Assembly (NCBI GenBank): GCA_026874595.1 | Contig: CM049308.1 | Location: forward strand, 75,503,124-75,567,123 | Length of the DNA stretch: 64,000 bases | Direction of reading: 5' to 3' | DNA from: Sipunculus nudus | Lineage: Eukaryota; Annelida; Sipuncula; Golfingiida; Sipunculidae | Part shown: positions 33,900-46,149 of the stretch, piece after piece | Position numbering within the stretch: the first letter of the stretch is position 1 | Layout of the letters: each line of letters begins with the position of its first letter | The notes under the pieces: generated by a model | Seen by the model: the letters and a program-made list of their open reading frames with translations, nothing else | The model's database searches: none | What the model was told of the DNA's origin: nothing | Made by a program: the position numbers and the translations under genes

Positions 33900-36480
33900 G
33901 GCTAAAATGCTTTTTTTCAAACCGACATATTCATAAACTTTTTATCAAAATATCTAGAATAATAAAAGATGCAGTACTTTCATTGTTAAAGGTCTAATAG
34001 TTCTGCCAAAAATCATTCTTGTAAACTTGATCAAAGGCCACCTAGGAATAATCTTTGTGCAATGTTACAAGTGAAATAATTGAAACAATAATTTTGTATA
34101 AGAACACTATTGCAGTCCTCATTTTGAAAGAGACATAATAATGGCCATAAGACCAACTTAAGCTTTTCACAACTCAACCAAAATCAACAAACTCAATCTT
34201 TTCTGATATGATTGAAAGAACCATGTCCTAGGATAATTCTTTTAAAAAACTGAACAATTCAACTTGACAGTTTCATCATTAACATTTTAAGCTGAAAGAG
34301 GCTATAGTTATTTGGTTTTTTTTTTTGCCCATAAAAAACAGGTCAATGTAAATGGCACCACGAAATCTGCAACTTCAAATATGAGTCATGTGACCAACAT
34401 TTGCACAATACTTGGTAATGCTAGCTTCTGTCATTTCTGAGATTACTAAGTCAGTAAGCTTACTTGGCCAAATGACTAAGTTCAAATTCTTGTAACTCCG
34501 CTAAAATTCATCAAATGCAAACTATTTGAACAAACTTGAAAGGGCTTGCCTCTGGGATCATTTCTGTAAAATATTGAACAATCTGGCTGGCAATTTTCAA
34601 GAAGAAGACTTTTAAAGGGTTTTCAGCTTTTTCCCTATAAAATCTAAGTATATGCAGACAGCAAAAAAATTAGCTGAATCTCACAACATTTGATACGTGA
34701 CAGATTTTTACATAAAATCTGGCGATGGAAGCTTCTGCTTTTCCTTAGAAATAATGGGTTAATGTACAGATGACCAATGACCCCCGTACAAAAAAAGGTC
34801 AAAGTAGGTGGCACCACCAACACCTGAATTTCATATATGACTCATGTGACCAACACTGGCATAAAATTTGGTGATGATAGGTCCGGCCGTTTCTGAGATT
34901 GTCATTTTAGTATGCTTTTTTGGACAGATGACTAAGTTCAACTTCCTGTTACTCCGCCAAAATTCACTGAACTTGAACCATACGAACAAAATTGAGAGAT
35001 ATGATATAAAAGATTATTTCTGTACAATATTTAACAATTTGGCTTGACCGTTTCGGAGGAGAAGATTTTTAAAGGGTTTTCAGCTTTTTCTCTATAAAAT
35101 CTAAGAAAATGCAAAGTTTTTCAGATGGCTAATATTTTGCATTAAATTTCATGATGCTAGCTCCAGTCGTTTTCGAATAGTATGGGTAAACGTACAGACA
35201 ATGGACTATGGACGCCGCCACACCATCGAATTAGCTCACAGGTTCACTAAATATTACTACGGATGCATATTGAATGCAAAATTATAAAACAGATACATCT
35301 CACTGATGGCAAAATCTTGAATTAAGTTGAGTATGGATACCAATTAGTTATAAGCCATGTATAGCCGTCTTTATATACCCACAGAGAGCTGTATACCAGT
35401 AATTGTTAACATTGCCTGGCATGAAGAATATCTCAAATCATAAATCTACATTTTTTAAAAAAGCTTTTAAAAATTATTCTTTTCAATATTAACCATAGAT
35501 AACCTGAAATCTAAATGTCTAGAAACATGATGTTACGGATGCTGATAAACTGGTGCCAGGCTAGATAAATCTGCTTTACACAGCTAACATATATGGTAAA
35601 ATGACTCAATTCAATCTTCACAACTCAGCCAAAATTCACTTTTGGAACCATAAAAGACAATTATTATAAGTATTATTCAAGGGAATATTCTTGTAAAATA
35701 TAAAACAAACTGGCCTCAGTGGAATCAGTCAAAAAACGTTTTGGAGGTTTATAACTCATATGGGATAATACAGCAAAATGGCTAAGTTAAGCTTCCCATA
35801 ACTCAACCAAAAATCACTGAACCAAAACCATTTGAACAAACCTGAATTATCAACAGCTAAGGATGATTAATGTGTTAGATTTAAGAATTTGGCCCAGTGG
35901 TTTTTGAGAAAAAAATCTTTGTAGCCACTGAGCTGAAATGGGCTGTTATGGCATATGACTAAATTCAGCTTCCCATAACTCAGCCAAAAGTCACTGAACT
36001 GAGACCATTTGAACAAACTTCAGAAAGCACTACCCTAGAATCATTTCTGTGCAATATTAAACAATTTGGCCATACGGTTTCAGAGAAGAAGTTTTTTTGT
36101 AGCCGTCAGTATGATACGGGCACTGATGACCCCCGTACAAAAAAGGCCGATACAGGTGGCGCCACCAATATGACTCATGTGACCAACATTGGCATAAAAT
36201 TTGGTGATGATAGCTTCAGCGGTTTCTGAAATTGTAATTTTAGTATGCTTTTTTGGACAGATGGCTAAGTTCAACTTCCTGTAACTCGGCCAAAAATCAC
36301 CGAACTTAAGCTATTCGAACAAATTTGACAGAGACTGTTCCAGGAATCATATCTGTGAAATATTGGAAAATTTGGCTGAATAGTTTCGGAGAAAAAGATT
36401 TTTAAAGCTTTTTTAGCTTTTTCCCTATAAAATCTAAGAAAATGCAGTTAGCCAAAAAATAAGCAAAATCCGAAAGAGTT
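33900..36480. repeat. Diverged tandem/dispersed repeat, about seven copies
   Basis: A block reading approximately 'tggc.aaatgactaagttcaa', 'tgtaactc.gccaaaa.tcac', 'gaac..tttgaacaaa.ttga', 'atcatttctgt.aaatatt..acaatttggc', 'gtttc.gagaagaag.tttttaaagggtttt' and 'cccta.aaaatctaag' recurs about seven times, starting near 34100, 34460, 34910, 35595, 35780, 35950 and 36250. Between copies are 'ggtggcgccacc' segments (about 34806, 36155). No protein is encoded. Confidence 0.8.
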
Positions 36481-36714
36481 TTTTTGATGCCCACAGAGAA
36501 GATGGTCGGACCGATACGGACAACGTGAAAAATTGGTCTAACTTAGGTAGAAAATGTCCCTAACTGCCCTAAGTGTAAATTTTTACACAAGAGTGTCCCA
36601 GCTAGGTCACCCTTTGGCCTGAGCCATATACCCGAAGTTCAAGTGCATGGTTGCCGGTAGACTAGCCTCATCTCCATCGCAGGTCACCATGGCTGCACTG
36701 GCTAGGGTCTTCCT

Positions 36715-37420
36715 TAAACCCCCATTACCCGGGCAGGCGATCTAGCTGCGCTCTTAAAATTGGGCCAGATTGCCGTAGAGCGTAGCTAAAGTGCCCCGAG
36801 GTCTTTCTGAGCTTCGTAGGAGCGAGATAGTGGTCGTCAGGTGGTCAGCATGAGCGGCGACTAATTTTGAACATGCACAAAATTTACGCCGCGGGAACGC
36901 CGCATGGAATGAAAAGCGCAGTTAGATCGAAATGCGATCGCCATCAGCGTCCTAGCAGCGTAGTACCAGCTTCCTGACAGCGCAGGTCGAGCGTCAGTGA
37001 ACGGGGACGCATGGGCCTTCCCGTTCCGTGGCGCTGGCCCGGCGCACTTACACCCCCGTCACACGAGAAGGCGATCTCGCTGCGATATCCGAATTGGGGC
37101 AGATCGCCGTAGAGCGCAGCCAGAGTGGCCTTAAGTTTTCATGAGCTCCGTAGGAGCTAGATGGTGTCGCCTTGGGTCGTCATATTGTCACCATGAACGC
37201 AATGAGTGGCGACCAGTTTTGAACATGGACAAAATTTCCGCCGCGGGGTCGCCGTGGAACAAAAGCGTAGTCAGATCGAAAATCGATCGCCATCAGTGTC
37301 CAAGCAGCGCAGTATCGGCTTCCTGACAGCGCAGGTCGAGCGCCAGTGAACGGGGTAGCATCGTCCTTCCCGTTCGACGGCGCTGGCTCAGCACACTAAC
37401 CCCGCCGCTACCGAGACCTC
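36715..37420. repeat. GC-rich tandem duplication, about 352-bp unit
   Basis: Two copies (about 36715-37065 and 37066-37420) share 'aggcgatct.gctgcg', 'ccgtagagcg.agc', 'acaaaattt.cgccgcggg' (36877 and 37229) and 'cttcctgacagcgcaggtcg'. The block is much richer in GC and CpG than the surrounding DNA. Confidence 0.85.
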
Positions 37421-37469
37421 GGTGACCCTAGTGAGCCCTTTACAAGCTTCGCACGGTGCTGGTGCTGCG

Positions 37470-37800
37470 CTTATGACGTCAGAGCTGTGCTCTCTCTGCG
37501 CCAAGTTGGATTCGACATGTGCTGCCGTCAACTCTCTCTGACGAAGCTTGCGGCGCCAGCACACGTAGTGTCAGCGGGGCGAGAGCGGCATTGCAGTCAT
37601 ACTTGAAGGGTTTATCCGATGTTGAAGTCGACTAACGGCGGTCTACTACGTTGCGTGGTCGCAGTTAGGTCTTCATCTAGTGTGATAGGGCCCTTTCAAC
37701 ACGCTGTTTCCGAGCTCTTGAGATCACAGGGCGCAGCTGCTGCGCTCTGACGAAGCTGTATAAATACCTCGCGGCGCCCTCCCGCCAGCAAAGCGAGAGC
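37470..37800 (+). promoter_or_regulatory. Promoter-like GC-rich segment (CRE and TATA)
   Basis: It contains a perfect cAMP-response palindrome TGACGTCA (37474-37481), GC/CpG-rich sequence and a TATA box (TATAAATA, 37759-37766). An ATG with a 70-codon frame starts at 37805, about 40 bases downstream. No recognisable protein or strong donor follows, so it may belong to a mobile element. Confidence 0.35.
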
Positions 37801-39245
37801 AGGCATGAAACAGAGCTGTCATTGTGCTTGCAAGTTGTCCAACAGTTGTAATATGCCTTGGTCAGCAGCCAGACTCAAAGTGATGTCTGGACCAAGACAA
37901 GATCTAGACCACCAGACTGCCACAGAACGCGGTTGTCTTAGACCAACGCCCTGGCCACCTCTTAAGACTGTAAATTTTGAAATATGGCCGAAAGTCCTGA
38001 GATGTTGTTCAAGGTGATTTATTTTCGTCAGTTCGCTGAAGTTAAAGAGTAGAATGCATGCCTGGTTTCACTGTAATCAATAAACTGTTCGACTTAGGGG
38101 GATCCTAGCTGCACGGATAATGTTGCTGTGATGACTCTGTTATTTGCATGACTATAAGGGTGGATCACTGCTTTCTGTCTTGCGGTCCACAGGTGCGTAC
38201 ATGCCATAGTTGACTGGAGAACTTCAATGAACGTTTGCTGTCGTCTTATTCGAAAGCCAGACTATTATTTTGCTGCTGGTTGTCGTGAATAGCTGTTGTG
38301 TTGTTGGTATTTGACCTCTCTATTCAGTGCTGTCTTCCTCACTCATAGACTCTTCCGTTGTAGTTGTGTCAGCCTCAATAGTAGTGTATTATCAATGGGA
38401 ATCAAAATATCTGAATTCGTTGGTGTTGTAATTTGTATTCTTCCGTGTTTCTTTGTAAACCGGCGTGTCCTCGTTTAGGACATGTACCTCTTTTACATCA
38501 ACCTTTAGGGTTAACTCCTTTCAGAATAACTGGAAATTCATATGGCCGTTGGTTTGTAGGTTTTCTTGCTTTGAAGTTCTGTGGGTTGTTTGGTAGATTC
38601 GACTAACTGTCTTTAAGGCTGGTGTCGCTCTCCAATCTCGGAGGTCTTTGAGTCGAGCTCCGTGCTGCGGCTTTGTTTGCTAAACATAAAGTCTATCTCT
38701 TGACCTTGTAACTTTACCGAACTGAACGTCCGGAAAGACTGTTCGAAGAGCTCTTCAAAGCTGAAAGTGGTCTTGAAGTAGTCTAGGGGGAACCCCCCCA
38801 ACGAAGTCCGACAGGCGAAGCCATGACGAACTGTAGTGTGACACACACGTTTAGTTTAAGGACAGATCAGTACTCCTAGAACGTTAACTCGCGACTGACC
38901 AGATGTCTGGACCTCGAGATGGGGGTCTATTTATGGTGATCATGGCGACCACCGTGTGGAAGTCTGCAGCAGCGCAGGTTGCCGCGCGGTCATAATGATC
39001 ATGGCCCATAGAGTCCCATAGTAGAAGGTAGTAGGAACCTCTTATGGACGTTAGGGGAGCGCAGTGTGTTCGTATAGGACGAGGCAGCAACGTTATACGT
39101 TGTGGCAGGGACGGCCTAAATGGTCCGAACATTAATTTTTTACACGTCGTGGCAGCGGGGTGAGAGCGGCATTGCAGTCACACTTGGATAGTTTTTCCGA
39201 TCTGTCAGGTCGCCTTTACGTCTTCATCGAATGTGATGGCGGCAT
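37573..39245. repeat. Pair of direct repeats 1.58 kb apart
   Basis: 'agcggggcgagagcggcatt' followed by 'gcagtca.acttg' occurs at about 37573 and again at about 39153. Both are followed by tttatccga- or tttttccga-type sequence and then 'gtcttcatc..tgtgat'. The material between contains only short chance frames and no recognised gene. Confidence 0.65.
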
Positions 39246-39249
39246 TATC

Positions 39250-40265
39250 TAGATGTTGCCACCCATGGGCAGCCAGTTAATGTTCCGAGGGTCATCCATT
39301 ATGTCTTGGGTTTATCAAGCTACTAAAATAGAGGATATTGCACACTAATTACAGGCATATAGTCGGAGTGTCAACGGGAACTCCGCCAAAGTAACACCTT
39401 TAACTTTCTTTTTTAAAGCTAATCTGTTTATAGTAATGTTATGTTTAGGTTGGATGAGAAATGGCTTTGATTATATATATATATGGCAGACAATAGATAA
39501 AAATGAGAAGATTGTACCATATTCTTTTTTTATCAACGGATCTCTGATGTCGTTAAACAGATATTCTATGGAGCCTCCGTCGGTACACCTTACCCGGGTT
39601 TTTATAGGATAATACAAAGTACATTTTTAACCATACCAGGGCCTTCAATAAGAAGAAAAAAATGGAAAGTCCGGGACGCCAAGGCAAAAAAAAATTATGG
39701 AGAATCGCGTGTTTTTTTTTTTTTTTTTTTTTTTTTTGCTTTTTTAAACGTTGAGAGGGGAACGTATGTGTCAAAATTTGATTTTGTATGTGATAAATGA
39801 TGGTCATAATCGTACCATTCTAATGCTTTATAGATATCATTCCACTGAATGATTATTTGATTAAAATGAAATGTAAGGGATGTGTGTACACAGTGGGTAC
39901 ACAGTTTCGACAGGTAGTCGGTAATGGCCCATGACTGCTACAAGACCAGCTTCGTTTCTCTCGGTCCCACAGCCAGAAATTCGCGCGTCCAGTCGGACTC
40001 AAACCCCAGCCGTCTTGAAAGTCCTGATGAGTTATACATAGCCGTGGTATATTAGGTCGAGGGTGGAATGTACATATTAAAGTGAGACAGAGAGAAAAGA
40101 TAATGGGGGGAGGGCACAAAGAACTTTTGATGTAATATAGACTTTGAGAATTACAGGCTCGGGAACGGGCTTCAAGTCCTAACGAGAGAGAGAGAATGAC
40201 AGAGACAGAGAGAGAGAGAGAGGCGGACAGCAGAAGCACAGTGGACAGTAAATAAGCAGTGGGGA
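39250..40265. other. Non-coding, with T-run and SINE-like remnant
   Basis: A T-run lies at about 39712-39737. At about 39935-40035 the minus strand reads a B-box-like GGTTTGAGTCC followed by 'gactggacgcgcgaatttctgg', suggesting a worn tRNA-derived SINE. A GA-rich tract at 40186-40222 creates the long Ser/Leu-rich minus-strand frame there, which is not a gene. Confidence 0.4.
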
Positions 40266-40269
40266 AACA

Positions 40270-40330
40270 ATGGACCAGCTGACAAGTACGACAGAATTTC
40301 CGACCTCAAGAACGAGACGGCAGGTCACAG
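40270..40330 (+). CDS. Possible first coding exon (very tentative)
   Basis: After a GA-rich leader-like stretch, an ATG in good context (gaaacaATGG) opens a frame reading MDQLTSTTEFPTSRTRRQVT up to a donor-like CACAG|gtaata at 40330/40331. No partner exon was found downstream and no domain can be named. Confidence 0.2.
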
Positions 40331-40334
40331 GTAA

Positions 40335-43300
40335 TATTGAATTTGCATTCCACTTATGTACTGGCTGTCATATTGTTCATCTCCCCTCCACTTACTGATC
40401 AACATGCCTCGCCAGGTCATATCGTTATCTGGTTTAGATATTTCATTTGTACACGCCTGTGTCAGTTTTCATAATATTATTGAGTATTTAGTTTAATTTG
40501 GATAACGTCTGGTATATCCGCTTCAAGATTTGCCACTCTCATAAAAAAGGAAAGATATAGATCGTATATTTATGTTTATCATACAGAACTAAATAACACA
40601 AACGAATTTATGTCAAAGAATCATTCCAAAAACAAGAAATTAGTAACAGATTTTTAAAAAGATGGCAACTCGGAGTTTTAACAGATCGGAACAAATCATT
40701 CATTTTCCTCATTAAAACAGTTATCGACTGGAGTCTGCTTCCACCTAGTGGACATGGACAATGGCAAATACGACACAAAAAATATACAATAATAGACTTG
40801 TTTCATTTGGATATTGATGGAGTGCGGCGTATTAATTACACGCTAGAAAAATTACAAAATCTTTAATAAAATTACGTATCATCACATATGTACATTCTAA
40901 ATATAGCGAGTCTTTTCTTTTTCGCAGACATGTATCTGGTTACAGTTTTAAATTTCGTACAACATTCATGGTATTTGGGTCCAGTAATTGTGTCTTAATA
41001 TTAACACTGAATGTGACCTTTGACCTTGACGGTCACTTGATAAAATATTCTTACTTTTAATAATTCAGATTAAATCTATTAACTTGCTATTTGTCATCTC
41101 ATGATACAGTTTTATTTCATTATCGTAATGAACATATCTGTTAAAAAAATATATGTACACGAAGTGATGAAACATTGTATGATTATTTTTTTCGACATAA
41201 TTAGAATAAGTGCGTACATTCTTACTTGTAAGGCTCCGGAGACAAACCAACATGCGACAAAACGATAACCAGAAACAGTTTAAGTGGACGTCTTGTCAAC
41301 TTAAAGGGGCATTACCGTTTATCATCATTTCACTTGGACCCCATTGTAATCATGAATAAGATTTTTTTGCAATAGATAACTTAATCTGCAGTTCACTTTT
41401 ATGTAATATATAATTCGAAATCCCATATGAAGATCGTTTTCTGGTATTTTCTTTAAACGTTATAGCGCAAGAACCGCTCAAATGAACGCAGGTTTGTTCA
41501 GCAAAAAAACATATTTTCATTTATTATTTTATTACACGGGCAGAAAAAAAAACAAACACATAACTGTTTTTTCTTTTATCAGAGTGACTAAGCAGGCCAA
41601 GAAAAATGTTCCACTCTTTTCCGCCTGCCTTGCATGGCTGTCTTACATCTCACGTGTCTGTATTTATTTTCCATATATACATCTATAAAACGCCTGAGAT
41701 TTGTGCCTCTTTAAAAAAAATCAAAATAAATTCTGATAATAATCTATTTTTTTTTTACCTGGCAATTTGTTGTTTCTACAGTCAAACGAGGCCAAGAAAA
41801 TCAAGACTTGTGTATCACAATTTCCTCACAATTCTGGTCCACATGCTGTGAAGCCAAACTAACCCCTCCAAGCAGTCCCAAACAAGCTTAAGCATTTGGA
41901 CAACATGTCTATGTTTGGCCCCGGATATAAAAATATTTGACTGCTACCATCAATTTTCTTTGAGATTATGCTAAACACATCTAAAAATCAAACATTAGGT
42001 CTTTTTAAAGGCCTCCGGTATAACGGCGAGAACCAACCAGAGCAGGCCAAATCATTCACTGCTTCAGGGCTTTGTGACCCCAGGTCAAGTAAACAAAATA
42101 TGACCACTTGACCTACATGGCTGGGATTCCGTAGACAAGTCGCACATTATCATTGCTAGCTTTTCGTACCTGTTCAGTTTAGTGTCATTCAACTAGGAAA
42201 GTGAAGACTGGCTAAACTATATTACTATTAACAGATAATTCAACCCTCACCCGTGACTGGTAATTTTTTGCACAGGCCATAGGAGTAACATCCCTAAAGA
42301 TAATTACCACATTTTTTATTAACAGAATCATAATGTGTTTGTTAATGCTCTAGGAACAACTGAACATTTTGCAATGTCTGACTTAATGAATCTCAGAGTA
42401 TGTAAAAATATGGCATTGAAATTTGCGTTATCTTTACTCTATTTTAGACAGAGAACTGTTTGGCCTCTTCTGGCAGTGCTTGCCGCGAAACAAAATAACC
42501 GCGTTACATACTGGTCGGCCTCAGGCGTGAGTCAGAGTAACAAACTTAAATAAAATGACATCCCTTAGAGCACATCAGTTTGCAACATCCCCGACATAAA
42601 ACCAAAAACGTTCATATCAGAGATGTGGCCACTGAGGAGTTCCTTAACAAAAGACCAGTGGGACCATCATCAGTTATAATATTGATGGAACCTCCAAGGT
42701 TTGCAGGATATGAACTCTGGGTTATTCCCAGCAGTCTCGCGCGAATGACATCTGTAACCCAAAAGGCTTGAAACAGATATAACATATATTAATCCTTGCC
42801 GGATGGCGACATTCGTCTTCAACGGACGCGGCTATCGACATGATATGGCCGTATCATATGAATCAATGTTTCACAAGAGAGAGAGAAAAAATCTTACTCT
42901 TAGTCATAGTGTAAGGTGTTTCAGTCATTTTTTTATGCATGCACAGATGCGTGAATGATGATGATCAGTCTTAATCATACGCTCCACCAAATGGAGGAAA
43001 GGTCTGTCCGAAACATATACTGCCAGTCAATTAGTTAAACGTGAAAAACAGGGAAGCTAGAAGAATCGCGTAGGCTATTGAACTTCACTTTATGTCGTTT
43101 CATGTTAAGCCCCTTAACACGTAAAAATGACTTAACCAAGTGCCGACCCACCCACTCTCGTTGATCTTATTCTTGACTCTGCGCCAGATCCGGTGTAACA
43201 AGTGTATAACTGGTGCAAGAGGAGCATATATCATATTCAAAGTTGCACGATGTCCAAAGGGCCTGAGAGTGATAAGTTGACCATGATGGTAAATCAACTG

Positions 43301-44460
43301 ACCAGACTAACCATAAATGTTAGTATAATCCATGTGGCATCTTTTGAGGAAACCTTTAGATTTATTTTAGCGATAGAGCTTTTCTGTAAATATAAACATA
43401 TGCATGACCTTCCTTAATTTGAAATACATAATGCAGATGTGCACGCAAAACTATTTAAAAGTGCCTTTTCAGTGTCGAAGATAAAATAATTAAAAATCGT
43501 CCATATGTGTCATATTTATAAGAGGTGTCCCCTTGTTATGGGCAAAGGCGCACATTCACTATTATCAGTGTTATTTTCTACATTAATATTTTCAATATGC
43601 CCCCGTATATTTCACCACATTCAACACATACATGTGTAGGATGCACACACACACAGACTGTTTTTACGCAATTTAGGCAACTGTCGAGAGAATATGTGAT
43701 CCTTTTTTATAAATATTGGCTTTGCCCCAAGACTGAACGAGATGATTGATGACCGGCAGCCAATAGCGCTAGAGGCCGGATGGCGCCAATCAGTAGCAGA
43801 CGACAATACAGTATCGTCTGCCCTTATCTGCTCCGGCGCGCGAAAGCTCTTTAGAGATGCATCAAATATTCGCTGGTTTTCCACTCACGGCAAAAACTGA
43901 AGTATAACAGAATGAAATAAGAGGCAGGCGTGGTGCAAAAGGGTACACTAGTAAACCGTAAATCAGAATTTTAACTGTTCCTTCCATGTTTTATTGTATT
44001 GTTGTCAGACATTTATGAAAAGCGCACAGTTTATGTTTCTAAGATAAAGATATATATTCCTATTCTGAGATAGAGTAATTGAATAGCTGACCCAAACGTT
44101 TAACCGAAGATTTAAACTTTATCCTCATTGCGGGTGTCTCCGAAATCACTGAGCGATATATTGTGAAAAATGCTTCATAATCAAGTGCAGGGAGGATTCC
44201 GTTGGGTTCGTGCAGCTGTTTATATAGGGCTTAATTTGTTGCTTCCTGAACACACTCCTTCACAATACCAGAGATTAGCTTTAAAAAATACTGATTAAAA
44301 TTAATGATGCGTTCATGTTATGATCATTTCCAACCAGACACCAAGTGCATGTCCTTCTTTTATAAATCATATGACTTCATATTTGCATCAGCGCGTCGGA
44401 CGTAATGGTTGCGGCACTATAGGTTCTCTTTTCCAATAACATTGTGCAGTCCCACGCATA
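40335..44460. other. 4-kb gene-free interval
   Basis: No coding region or structured repeat recognised. The plus-strand frames at 41482-41851 and 42335-42771 have no motif. Two CCAAT boxes (about 43762 and 43786) sit in a short GC-richer stretch without a recognisable gene. Confidence 0.5.
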
Positions 44461-44464
44461 ATCA

Positions 44465-44585
44465 AACTTTATTAATTCTACACGGATGATTTACTTTTAT
44501 ATCGCGATAATTATTATTATTCTACTTTGCAAGATTTAAGAAAATAGCTAGAATCAGTGAAACAGCTGGGCTAAAATAGCAAGCC
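44465..44585 (+). pseudogene. Reverse transcriptase scrap
   Basis: The plus strand reads FYTDDLLLYRDN and then STLQDLRK with a stop. The Y-T-D-D-L-L-L-Y block resembles the catalytic YADD motif of non-LTR reverse transcriptases, and 'TLQ.DL.K' suits the segment after it. It is only about 40 codons, so the call is weak. Confidence 0.4.
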
Positions 44586-44589
44586 CCAC

Positions 44590-45808
44590 TACAACAAGGT
44601 TGTGGAAGGTTGAGTATGAACCAAAAAGAGCTACGGAAACAGTACGCTCCCGAGGCAGCGGAAATCTTGCGCTTCTAAAGAAGCTACTGATTTTCCCGCT
44701 GCCTGCTTTGACCGTTTATGATGCACTCAAACACCAGGTGGTGGGCCTGTCTGCTGAAAAACTGCCGATGTAACTAGCAGCCAACCAAATGCCAGTCAAC
44801 AAACACTCGACAGGCATCAGGCTCCTCCCAGGAACCACGTGTGGGCCAGTCTCTCTGAGCCTGTGGCCTGTTCAAACGGTTGATTCTCGCTTGGCTGGTA
44901 AACCGTTTTGTCTTCCAGCACAGGGTCTTATCTGATTTGACCAAAATACAGTTCTCCCCTCTGGTGTAGCAATTCAGGATACGAGGTAAAAACAAACAGC
45001 GCTTCCGATATATGTAGTAGGCCTCTAGGTAAAGCGCTGTGTAAAGAGCGTACGGAAACAGCAAAGATACATTTCTGAGGACAGTTGGGGAGCCCTAGAA
45101 AGACCTTGAGTCAGTCACTTTAAGATGAAACCCTGCATATTAGTGCCTTGGCACAATTCTGTCGAAAGTTGTAATATTGCTGAGCTCACAAGAGTGGCAA
45201 TGACCATGCACAATATCAGTATCAGAGGTCGCGGGGACCACTGACACACGTGTACAGGGTCTGGTATATTTTACTTAATGCAACGTTCTTTTTTTTTTCA
45301 GCGATATGTTCTTAAGGCATCAAGATGGTTGCTTACAGATTTTGGTCAATGCCGTTTTCTGAGTTCTCGTCCTAGCGATTTCATGACACACCTTGCTATT
45401 GAATGGGCTTGAGTCCTGACCTATCTTTTTTATATATTTTTTTATTTATTTATATATTTTTTATTTTATATTTTTTTTTGGGGGGGGGCTTACACGAAAA
45501 TGTTTTTCTATCAATTATCAAAACGTTATTTTTCGCAATTTAAATTGGATTTCGATGGATATTCAAAAAACATGGGCTGATATTTATGACAATTCAATGA
45601 GTCATTTGGCATATACAATGTCCTAAGTTTTATCAGTGAAAAGATTAAGGAACTTTAATCTGTTAACTAACAAACGGAATTCTATTTAAAAAATGCCCCA
45701 ATTCCAGGCGCTATTGCGATTGTCTCAGCCACAAAATTCAGCTAGTCAGCAAGTGGGGAATTGTGAAATGCTAAGCGATCGACTTTATGTTTTATTTTTA
45801 ATAATACA
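44590..45808. other. Gene-free interval
   Basis: A 96-codon minus-strand frame (44774-45064) lacks recognised motifs. An AT-rich low-complexity tract and a G-run lie at about 45425-45490. Confidence 0.5.
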
Positions 45809-45817
45809 GGTAATTAA

Positions 45818-46138
45818 AGGTAAAGGTTAAGGATAGGGTTTTTTTTAGTCTGATATCACCGACGTTGTCAGTCTCATCCGACTTTGCCTTCCTGATCTTT
45901 CGGGCCTGTTCATTCTTGTAGCTTTTTCCCAAGCTGCCATATCAGGCGCAAGAGGGTTATTCGTTCTACATTTGCCTACCTCCCATGACCAGTACCCATT
46001 CACTCCTGGGTCGAGAGAGCGCACCCTTGTGGTAAAGACTTTGCCTAAGAGTCATAGCGCAGACGGCGGTCAGAACGGGACGCGAACCCAAGACCCTGCG
46101 GTCACAAGTCTAGCGCCCTATCCATTACGCCACCACGC
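45818..46138 (-). mobile_element. tRNA-derived SINE with target-site duplication
   Basis: On the minus strand the head is tRNA-like: A-box region GGCGTAATGGATAGGGCGC and B box GGGTTCGCGTCCC, about 50 bases apart. A conserved body and an A-run (45839-45846) with a CT-rich tail follow. An 8-bp duplication GTAATTAA flanks it (45810-45817 and 46139-46146), showing LINE-mediated insertion. Confidence 0.85.
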
Positions 46139-46149
46139 GTAATTAATTA

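Noticed and set aside
39853-40239. 128-codon minus-strand frame with signal-like start
   Set aside because: The hydrophobic start comes from a GA-repeat tract and the rest overlaps a SINE-like remnant; no splice or domain support.
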